Origin: Balneolaceae bacterium SMO_bin1
GTDB lineage: Bacteria > Bacteroidota > Rhodothermia > Balneolales > Balneolaceae
DNA length: 12,608 nucleotides
Assembly (NCBI GenBank): GCA_003123965.1
Contig: NNSL01000438.1
Coordinates: 1 to 12,608, forward strand
Direction of reading: 5' to 3'
In this document: positions 7,166 through 12,608 of the stretch, in pieces
Layout: each line of letters begins with the position of its first letter
Position numbering within the stretch: position 1 is the first letter of the stretch
Made by a program: the position numbers and the translations under genes
The notes under the pieces: model-generated
The model's input: only the letters and a program-made list of their open reading frames with translations
The model's database searches: none
What the model was told of the DNA's origin: nothing

Positions 7166-7591
7166 ATGTATAATTTTTTAGTTCATGCCCACTCCGGATT
7201 ACGCTGGCTTGTACTTATTGCAATTATCGTGGCCCTTATACAAACCTTTATGCGGCGGGGTACTACAGGCAATATCATGGAGACAAAATCAGTATTAATC
7301 ACTTTCATCCTTACGCATGTTCAATTGCTAATTGGACTGATTCTCTATTTTATCAGCCCAAAAGTAATATTTGGAGCCAATACCATGAGCAACAGCATGC
7401 TGCGCTTTTATACCGTTGAGCACCTCGTGGGAATGCTAATAGCCATTGTGCTGATAACGGTTGGCTATTCGAAAGCTAAAAAAGCGGACTTACCCTATAA
7501 TAAGGCCTTCAATTATTATATCGCAGCCTTTATTATCATGCTTGTTTCAATTCCGTGGCCATTTAGAGAATTGGGAGCCGGCTGGTTTTAA
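7166..7591 (+). CDS. Four-TM cytochrome b-like membrane protein
   Basis: A 141-residue inner-membrane protein with four predicted helices at about 12-29, 42-64, 82-102 and 115-131. It begins MYNFLVHAHSGLRWLVLIAI and ends PWPFRELGAGWF. Histidines occur at 7 and 9 (H-x-H-S-G-L-R-W just before helix 1), 51 (inside helix 2) and 86 (R-F-Y-T-V-E-H at the start of helix 3). I recognise the overall pattern from small Bacteroidota proteins annotated 'cytochrome B'. The His positions could hold a b-type haem, but no direct evidence of haem binding is visible. The gene stands alone: 157 bp without a clear promoter precede it, and it converges on the acyl-CoA synthetase gene across a hairpin. Function is unknown; a redox or membrane-stress role would be a guess. 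Confidence 0.7.
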   Translation: MYNFLVHAHSGLRWLVLIAIIVALIQTFMRRGTTGNIMETKSVLITFILTHVQLLIGLILYFISPKVIFGANTMSNSMLRFYTVEHLVGMLIAIVLITVGYSKAKKADLPYNKAFNYYIAAFIIMLVSIPWPFRELGAGWF

Positions 7592-7607
7592 TAAATCCGG
7601 TAATACA

Positions 7608-7640
7608 GAGTGGAAGCAAATATAGATTGGACTTCCACTC
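7608..7640. terminator. Shared hairpin between convergent genes
   Basis: gagtggaag (7608-7616) and cttccactc (7632-7640) form a perfect 9-bp stem with a 15-base loop. It lies between the stop of the cytochrome-like gene (7591) and the stop of the convergent acyl-CoA synthetase (7665). There is no U-tract on either side, so it is a bidirectional terminator candidate rather than a textbook intrinsic terminator. Confidence 0.55.
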
Positions 7641-7664
7641 CTGCGACTGGGATACGAAAACCCA

Positions 7665-9536
7665 TTATTCGTAAATTGATCGAATCAAATCACCGTACTT
7701 GTCTTCAATCACCCGGCGTTTTACTTTCAGCGTCGGGGTTATTTCCCCGGTCTCAACCGTAAATTCGTTTGGCAACAGGCGAAAATCCCGAACCTTTTCG
7801 TGTGAGGCCAGGTCTTTTGAATGGCTTCGTATCTCCTTTTTATAAATATTCTGAACCTCGTCCTTCTGCAGCAAATCTTCAATTCCGTTGTAGCTAAGGT
7901 TTTCCTGGCCGGCCCAATTTTCCAGCGACTCATAATCTGGTACAATCAGGGCAGCCATGTAGGCCTGATTTTCACCTACAACCACAATCTGGTCAATCCA
8001 TTTACTGGTTTTAAATAAATCTTCTATAGGTCCCGGATAAATATTTTTGCCACCGGCATTCACAATCATGTGCTTAATGCGGTCGGTAATTTGCAGGTAG
8101 CCATCATTAAATCGTCCAACATCTCCGGTGTGCAGCCATCCATCCTCGTCAATCATTTGATCAGTGGCTTCTTCATCCCGCCAATAGCCCTTCATTACAT
8201 TGGGACCTTTACAAAGAATTTCTCCGGGTTCTGAACTCTCCTCCGTCGGGTAATTTTCACCGCTGATCTGGCTAATAATAACATTGTCCTCTAAACGCTG
8301 GATTCCAACCGTTACTCCGTTGAGCACCTTGCCCACAGAACCCATACGCTCTTCGCCATAGGGATTGGCTGTCATTACGGGTGAAGTTTCCGTAAGCCCA
8401 TACCCTTCCAGAATATTGAGCCCTGCAGCCATAAAAAAGTTTCCAATTTCGGCCGGTAATGCTGCCCCGCCGGATACAAAAAAGCGTACGCGGCCCCCGG
8501 TTCGTTCTTTCAGCTTGTCAAATACCAATTTGTCGGCTACTTTCTTCTGCAGAGTCACCAGCCCGCGTTTGCCATCAGCATATTTGCGGCCAACGCTCAT
8601 AGCCCAGTCGAAGATGGCTTTTTTTGCTGCGGACCCCTCTTCCACGCTCTTGGTAACAAGGTTGTACATTTTTTCGAACAGTCTTGGTACACTGATGATC
8701 AGTGTTGGGTGTGCTTCCGTCATATTTTTGGCGACCGTATCCACACTTTCGGCATAGTAAATTTCGGCTCCGCCGGCCATCATTGCGTAGTAGCCCGCTG
8801 TACGCTCAAAAGAATGGCATAGCGGTAAAAACGAAAGGCAGCGATCTGTTTCGTAAATATTAATACGCTGGTGCGCTGCTTTTATATTACTCACAATATT
8901 ACGATGGGTAAGCATAGCTCCTTTTGGCTTGCCCGTTGTGCCGGAGGTATAAACCAGCGTTGCAAGATCTTCCGGCTCAATATTGTTAGTGCGACTTATA
9001 ATGGTTTTATCATGCGTGGAAAGCAGGTTCCGGCCTTTGGCAATTACATCTTCGAAAAGCTTTACGTAATCATCTTCCAGGTAGCGGTCAATCTTGGGCT
9101 GATCGAAAGCCACCACCTGCTTTAGGTTTTCACATTCGTCAAAAACTTTACGGGCTTTTTTCAGCTGTATGCCAGTTGAAACAAAGAAAAGTTTTGCTTC
9201 GGAGTTTTGCAGAATGTAGGCACACTGCTGTGGCGGCAGTGTTGAATAGAGCGACACATTTACTGCTCCGATCAGCTGCAGTGCCAAATCTACCACCGCC
9301 CATTCGTAGCGGTTTTCGCTGAGCAATGCCACGCGATCTCCCGGCTCAATACCAAATTCAATCAGATAAGCCGCCATGCTGCGTGCATCATCGGTCACTT
9401 CGTCCCAGTAAATGGTTTCATATGGTTCATTGGGAGATGGTTTACGGGCAAAAGCTGTTTTATTTGTTCCCCTGTATTTTTCTGAAAGGTTGAGGAATAG
9501 ATCAGTCAGCGTTTCAAAAGGAATAACTGTTGGCAT
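7665..9536 (-). CDS. Long-chain fatty acid--CoA ligase (AMP-dependent synthetase)
   Basis: A 623-residue adenylate-forming enzyme that activates fatty acids to acyl-CoA through an acyl-AMP intermediate, feeding beta-oxidation or lipid synthesis. In order it has the nucleotide-binding loop YTSGTTGKPKGAMLTHRN (196-213), YGLTETSP (379-386), GWLHTGDVG (466-474) with the Asp that binds the ribose hydroxyls, the hinge ITDRIKHMIVNAGGKNIYPGPIE (483-505), and the C-terminal PTLKVKRR with the catalytic lysine Lys604. The length and the G-G-K-N-I-x-P-x-x-I-E motif match the FadD15/LC-FACS branch (about 600 residues) rather than short acyl-CoA synthetases. The frame is unbroken. The ATG at 9536 lacks a Shine-Dalgarno match but starts a normal N-terminus (MPTVIPFETLTDLFLNLSEK). 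It is divergent from the Fur-family gene, and no beta-oxidation gene is adjacent. Chain-length preference cannot be read from sequence. Confidence 0.93.
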   Translation of the reverse strand: MPTVIPFETLTDLFLNLSEKYRGTNKTAFARKPSPNEPYETIYWDEVTDDARSMAAYLIEFGIEPGDRVALLSENRYEWAVVDLALQLIGAVNVSLYSTLPPQQCAYILQNSEAKLFFVSTGIQLKKARKVFDECENLKQVVAFDQPKIDRYLEDDYVKLFEDVIAKGRNLLSTHDKTIISRTNNIEPEDLATLVYTSGTTGKPKGAMLTHRNIVSNIKAAHQRINIYETDRCLSFLPLCHSFERTAGYYAMMAGGAEIYYAESVDTVAKNMTEAHPTLIISVPRLFEKMYNLVTKSVEEGSAAKKAIFDWAMSVGRKYADGKRGLVTLQKKVADKLVFDKLKERTGGRVRFFVSGGAALPAEIGNFFMAAGLNILEGYGLTETSPVMTANPYGEERMGSVGKVLNGVTVGIQRLEDNVIISQISGENYPTEESSEPGEILCKGPNVMKGYWRDEEATDQMIDEDGWLHTGDVGRFNDGYLQITDRIKHMIVNAGGKNIYPGPIEDLFKTSKWIDQIVVVGENQAYMAALIVPDYESLENWAGQENLSYNGIEDLLQKDEVQNIYKKEIRSHSKDLASHEKVRDFRLLPNEFTVETGEITPTLKVKRRVIEDKYGDLIRSIYE

Positions 9537-9558
9537 AAAACGATATCAAAAGTTAGTC

Positions 9559-9575
9559 CCCGCGAACGTAGCGGG
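9559..9575 (-). other. Small GC-rich hairpin in the acyl-CoA synthetase leader
   Basis: CCCGC (9559-9563) and GCGGG (9571-9575) enclose a 7-base loop. It stands out as a GC-rich patch in AT-rich spacer and would lie in the 5' leader of the synthetase mRNA, about 23 nt before its ATG, if the promoter proposed at 9601-9630 is right. It could modulate translation; it is too short to assign to a known riboswitch. Confidence 0.3.
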
Positions 9576-9600
9576 CCAAAATTTCAGTTAACAAATCGAT

Positions 9601-9630
9601 AATATAACATTTATGTAACTTATGCAGTAA
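9601..9630 (-). promoter_or_regulatory. Candidate promoter of the acyl-CoA synthetase gene
   Basis: On the minus strand TTACTG (9630-9625), an 18-base spacer and TATATT (9606-9601) make a reasonable sigma-70-like promoter. The start point would fall near 9594, giving a leader of about 57 nt that contains the GC-rich hairpin. The surrounding DNA is AT-rich, so chance matches are likely. Confidence 0.35.
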
Positions 9631-9667
9631 TAAGGCTATTTAATTTATTTAATGGGTGCATTCATCT

Positions 9668-9696
9668 TTTAAAAAGGCAGGCTATTTCACTATATT
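9668..9696 (+). promoter_or_regulatory. Candidate promoter of the Fur-family gene
   Basis: TTTAAA (9668-9673), a 17-base spacer and TATATT (9691-9696) lie just upstream of the ATG at 9716; transcription would start near 9703 with a very short leader. If right, it rules out the earlier GTG at 9656 as a start. Just upstream the octamer TATTTAAT is repeated directly at 9637-9644 and 9646-9653, a possible but unproven regulator site. Confidence 0.3.
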
Positions 9697-9715
9697 AAAA
9701 GAAAAATTTTTTGTT

Positions 9716-10219
9716 ATGGCGCATCCGGCAGAAGAAGAAACAATTGATCTGGTTAAGGAAATATTCCGCTCGCACTTAAAGGAACATGGGCAGCGGCAAA
9801 CGCCCGAACGATTTATGGTGCTTGAAGAAATTTACCGCGCTGACGGCCACTTTGATGCGGATGATATTTTCTTCAACATGAAGGACACCGGCACCCGCGT
9901 TTCACGCGCTACGGTGTATAACACGCTTGACTTACTGGTTGAATCTGGGTTGGTGCAGCGGCAGCAGTTTGGCAAAAACCAGTACTATTATGAGCGAGCG
10001 TATGCCTACCAGCAGCACGATCACATTATCTGCAAGGAATGCGGCGCTGTGATGGAATTTTGCGACCCGCGCATTCAGGAGATTAAAACCATGATGGAGC
10101 AGATGCACGATTTCAATATCACCGGCCACTCCCTGCACTTTTTTGGCACCTGTGAGGATATTGAAGACTGCACCCGCCGCGCCGAAATTAAGGACAAGAA
10201 ACGGGCGAAGGTGAATTAA
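9716..10219 (+). CDS. Fur family metal-responsive transcriptional regulator
   Basis: A 167-residue DNA-binding repressor. The winged helix covers about residues 8-90: QRQTPERFMVLEEIY, GHFDADDIF, and the recognition helix SRATVYNTLDLLVESGLV (63-80). The dimerisation and metal domain follows with HDHIICKECGAVMEF (101-115). Likely ligands are His45, Glu93 (YYYE), His101 and His103 for the sensory site, and Cys106 and Cys109 (C-x-x-C) with Cys146 and Cys152 for a structural zinc. The second Cys pair is spaced C-x5-C, unlike the usual C-x2-C or E. coli Fur's C-x4-C. There is no His-rich tail. The frame is open back to a GTG at 9656, but the ATG at 9716 (MAHPAEEETIDLVKEIF) gives a family-like N-terminus. 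Fur, PerR and Zur are not safely separated by eye; I favour Fur or PerR. It is convergent, 23 bp apart, with the lipoprotein/receptor genes. Confidence 0.9.
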   Translation: MAHPAEEETIDLVKEIFRSHLKEHGQRQTPERFMVLEEIYRADGHFDADDIFFNMKDTGTRVSRATVYNTLDLLVESGLVQRQQFGKNQYYYERAYAYQQHDHIICKECGAVMEFCDPRIQEIKTMMEQMHDFNITGHSLHFFGTCEDIEDCTRRAEIKDKKRAKVN

Positions 10220-10242
10220 GACTCACTTATTCCTGCCAAAAC

Positions 10243-11061
10243 TTAGTCTAGTATATCAATTGCGAAAGTTAAAGTGTCCTGGTAGAACCCGATAAATTCA
10301 CCAGTCCCACCCGGAACATTAATTGATTCATTGGTTGTACTGGTTCCCGGCTCAATGCCATAATGGGTATAAATTATGGTCATAAAATCCGTCTCAAGTT
10401 GTTCACAATCATTTTCCAGGGGTGGAGGAAATCTAAAGTTGGCCAGAACCACATCGTATGGTTTTAGTGATATTGTGGCTTTTTCATTCTCTTTATTTTC
10501 TGACTCAAAAAAGGCATTCGCTTCCTCATCAAAAGTTTTTCCAAAAGAAATTCTTGCTTCTAGATATTCGCTCAGCAGGACCGGACCAAAGGTAATCTCA
10601 AAGTTTTCACGGCAAGCTATCTGCTGTGACGGCCACATTATTTCATCAACAATAACGGGCGTCTTTGTTTGAATGCTCACCTCCGCATCGTTATCACCTT
10701 GAACCGTAGCCAGATATTCGGTATCAGATTCAATTTCCATGTCTGTTATAAACACAAAGGTATTAACGCCAGCCGCTTTAATGATTGAATCACGCAACAT
10801 CTCAGTTTCACCCGTATTCAGGTTTTGGAGGCTGACATCGGCATTAAGACTGGCTGCAGTATCGTTAGCAAAAGGAATATTTAAGTTTTTTACCCGGATA
10901 TAATTTTGCTGCTGATCAAGGTTTAAGCTGCCGTAAATTGAATATTGCCCACGTTCCTCATTTACGGGGCTAAAATTAGCCTCGCATGCAGCCAGAAAAC
11001 CCACAGAAATTGCTGCCATAAAAAAACCAGTTAGTAAAGAATAATGTAGTTTCATGATCAT
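10243..11061 (-). CDS. Lipoprotein, DUF4249-like, partner of TonB-dependent receptor
   Basis: A 272-residue secreted lipoprotein. The N-terminus is a lipoprotein signal: MIMKLHY, a hydrophobic core, then the lipobox LAAC with Cys26 as the lipidated residue. The mature protein starts with acidic/polar residues (CEANFSPVNEERGQYSIYG) and is rich in beta strands. The pattern in the middle (D-T-E-Y-L-A-T-V, then a strand ending in T-K-T-P-V-I-V-D-E-I) resembles DUF4249, a family usually encoded beside TonB-dependent receptors in Bacteroidota. Cys150 and Cys219 are the only other cysteines and could form a disulfide. Either ATG (11061 or 11055) could start it. It lies 39 bp downstream of the receptor stop in the same direction, so the two are probably one operon. 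It may act at the outer membrane in substrate capture or as a receptor accessory; the DUF4249 function itself is not established. Confidence 0.65.
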   Translation of the reverse strand: MIMKLHYSLLTGFFMAAISVGFLAACEANFSPVNEERGQYSIYGSLNLDQQQNYIRVKNLNIPFANDTAASLNADVSLQNLNTGETEMLRDSIIKAAGVNTFVFITDMEIESDTEYLATVQGDNDAEVSIQTKTPVIVDEIMWPSQQIACRENFEITFGPVLLSEYLEARISFGKTFDEEANAFFESENKENEKATISLKPYDVVLANFRFPPPLENDCEQLETDFMTIIYTHYGIEPGTSTTNESINVPGGTGEFIGFYQDTLTFAIDILD

Positions 11062-11100
11062 ATAGTTTAGCTGATTGCGATACGCTTTTTAGCAGCTATT

Positions 11101-12608
11101 TTAGTTAAAATTAGCTTGCAGGGCTACATATGGCATAAATGATGACTGGTTCACCCGCTGTAGCGTTCTGATATTGTAGTAAAATAGATTATCTCTGTTA
11201 TAAAGATTAATGGCCCCTGCTTTGACACTGAGTGTTGTTGTGGGCGAAATCACGAATGGGCGTTCAATAGAAATATCGAGTCTGTGAAAGGCCGGCAAGC
11301 GACCATCATTGGGCCGATCAAACAATATGCGCGCCATACCAGACCATTTATAGAATTGCGGGTCGGTCACATCGTGCACTAAGTCGTAGCCCAGAATTTG
11401 CGTATATGGCTGACCTGAACCATATCCCCAACTGGCATTACCGGTAAAATCGCCCCATTGATAACTCAATATTGCATTCAGCTTATGGCGCTGGTCATGT
11501 GATGGATTAAACCGAAATATGGTGTTATCGTACCAAGCGCCTAAATCTTCGGTTTTTGCTTCGTACTCCACATTGGCATAGCCGTAGCCTATCTTGGCAT
11601 AGAAGGGATCTTTGTCGTACTCCAGCTGGAGGTCGGCCCCAAAGGCACGGCCGTTGGCCAGCGAGGTCTCCGTTTCAAAACCAGCCATAATATTCCACTT
11701 CGGTACCGAGATATTTTCGAAACGTTTACCATACCCTTCCAGGTTGATCAGAAAATGATTGCCTACCTGCTGTTTAAAACCCAAAATGGCATGTGTGGCC
11801 TTAGGTAAGGGTAAATCTTCTTCAATGGGCTGCCATACTTTAAAGTTTGAACCCGGATCGCGGATATCACCGAAACCCGTCATCGACTGGTAATAAATAC
11901 CTGTTGCTAAGCTTATTTCATTTTGTGGTGAAGGTAAAAATGAAGCCCGTAATCGGGGTTCAAGCGTCGGGGTTGATGTAAGCGTGCCCATAATGCCAAA
12001 GCTGGGCTCCAGTGTTAGTTTTTCATTCACATCAACAACAGTAGCTACATATGTACTAACCACAGCCTGTTTATCAGAAAAAGACTCTTCAAGTAAAAAG
12101 CGCTGGTCGAGGATTGTTTCGAACGAGCGGAAATTCAGCTTGAAGCCATAATCAACGGGGGCGCCAAACCACTGCTCCTGCAAATTAATTTTAAAGAAAT
12201 ACTGGCCCATTGCCGAGGTGAGAACATTGCTGCCGGTTGAACTCTCACTGTTGGTATAGTATGAGTAGCCGCCCGTTACCTCAATGGGATTTTTAAAACT
12301 ATCGGCATAACCCAGGCATCGGCCGCCCAGCACAATATTTCTCCATGAAACACCAATATTTGCCAAACTGCTTACCCCTCCATTATCATAAGTAAGCATT
12401 CCTGTTGCACTACAGGTGAATGAATCGCTCTGCTTGGTATATCGAGCCAGAAAATCATAGAAGTCTAAGTTACGATCCTCACCATAAAATACCGGTGATG
12501 ATGATTCGATAAGTGATTTTCGTGCGGAGATCAGAAACGATTCTGTTCCCCGCTTAACCGGTCCTTCGACTTGAACGGCCCCTAAATAAGGACTCGCTGA
12601 AATGCTCC
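11101..12608 (-). CDS. TonB-dependent outer-membrane receptor, C-terminal beta-barrel (partial)
   Basis: The frame is open from the right edge to the stop at 11101, giving 501 residues; the ATG at 12399 is internal, not the start. Upstream of it the frame reads GAVQVEGPVKRGTESFLISA, then RKSLIESSSPVFYGEDRN and FYDFLARYTKQSD, typical of the first barrel strands after the plug of TonB-dependent receptors. The rest is alternating aromatic/polar beta strands with periplasmic turns: FFKINLQEQWFGAPVDYGF, LEPRLRASFLPSPQNEISLA, HAILGFKQQVGNHFLINLEG, then late strands near QRHKLNAILSYQWGDFTGNA and RLPAFHRLDISIERPF. It ends with an aromatic-rich strand (PYVALQANFN), as expected for assembly by the BAM machinery. 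Plug, TonB box and signal peptide lie beyond the window. The downstream DUF4249-like lipoprotein suggests an uptake pair. Substrate is unknown; iron complexes are one option because a Fur-type gene is adjacent. Confidence 0.85.
   Translation of the reverse strand, partial: SISASPYLGAVQVEGPVKRGTESFLISARKSLIESSSPVFYGEDRNLDFYDFLARYTKQSDSFTCSATGMLTYDNGGVSSLANIGVSWRNIVLGGRCLGYADSFKNPIEVTGGYSYYTNSESSTGSNVLTSAMGQYFFKINLQEQWFGAPVDYGFKLNFRSFETILDQRFLLEESFSDKQAVVSTYVATVVDVNEKLTLEPSFGIMGTLTSTPTLEPRLRASFLPSPQNEISLATGIYYQSMTGFGDIRDPGSNFKVWQPIEEDLPLPKATHAILGFKQQVGNHFLINLEGYGKRFENISVPKWNIMAGFETETSLANGRAFGADLQLEYDKDPFYAKIGYGYANVEYEAKTEDLGAWYDNTIFRFNPSHDQRHKLNAILSYQWGDFTGNASWGYGSGQPYTQILGYDLVHDVTDPQFYKWSGMARILFDRPNDGRLPAFHRLDISIERPFVISPTTTLSVKAGAINLYNRDNLFYYNIRTLQRVNQSSFMPYVALQANFN

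Noticed and set aside
9595..9620. Possible Fur box (GATAAT followed by AT-rich sequence) in the fur upstream spacer
   Set aside because: Only the left half matches GATAAT; the right half shows no inverted GATAAT/ATTATC symmetry.
9656..9715. GTG start adding 20 residues to the Fur-family protein
   Set aside because: The extension covers a likely promoter and is not family-like; the ATG at 9716 starts at the usual place relative to the winged helix.
12380..12399. ATG at 12399 as the start of a 432-residue outer-membrane protein
   Set aside because: The same frame stays open to the window edge with typical receptor barrel sequence, so this methionine is internal.

Overview
The window reads like a chromosomal segment from the Bacteroidota/Balneolota side of the tree (a Balneola/Gracilimonas-like marine or halophilic bacterium is my best guess). 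The clues are a UvrC of the Bacteroidetes-type sequence, a TonB-dependent receptor paired with a DUF4249-like lipoprotein, a 4-TM cytochrome-b-like protein typical of that group, AT-rich intergenic DNA, and starts with little or no Shine-Dalgarno sequence. The assignment is an inference from protein resemblance, not a search. All recognisable genes belong to known families, and I see no tRNA, rRNA, IS element, phage gene or CRISPR array.

Layout, left to right. (1) 1-146, minus: the first 48 codons of an ECF-type sigma factor, running off the left edge. (2) 147-408: a non-coding leader with a repeated CGTTC motif and a long hairpin just behind uvrC. (3) 409-2262, minus: uvrC, full length by homology but broken by two single-base indels that cancel each other in frame. 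(4) 2429-4823, plus: a DUF3311 small membrane protein, a sodium:solute symporter and an RluA-family pseudouridine synthase, tightly packed, the last probably carrying a third single-base indel at its 5' end. (5) 4905-7008, plus: a cysteine desulfurase, a LOG-type nucleotide phosphoribohydrolase and a DUF1499 protein, overlapping by 1 bp or 2 bp apart. (6) 7166-7591, plus: the 4-TM cytochrome-b-like protein, ending at a hairpin shared with the convergent (7) 7665-9536, minus: a long-chain acyl-CoA synthetase. (8) 9716-10219, plus: a Fur-family metalloregulator divergent from the synthetase. (9) 10243-12608, minus: a lipoprotein and the barrel of a TonB-dependent receptor that runs off the right edge.

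Functional links that the layout supports: the DUF3311/symporter pair is a recurrent transporter module; the receptor plus lipoprotein is an outer-membrane uptake pair beside, and convergent with, a Fur-type regulator, so metal-responsive control is plausible but not shown, because the receptor promoter lies outside the window. The desulfurase, LOG and DUF1499 genes look translationally coupled, with no obvious shared pathway.

The most notable point is sequence integrity. Three frame breaks, each explained by one base gained or lost at or next to a short homopolymer, fall within about 3.3 kb, two of them in a core repair gene. This looks more like uncorrected consensus errors than gene decay. 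I found no convincing evidence for a previously undescribed system.
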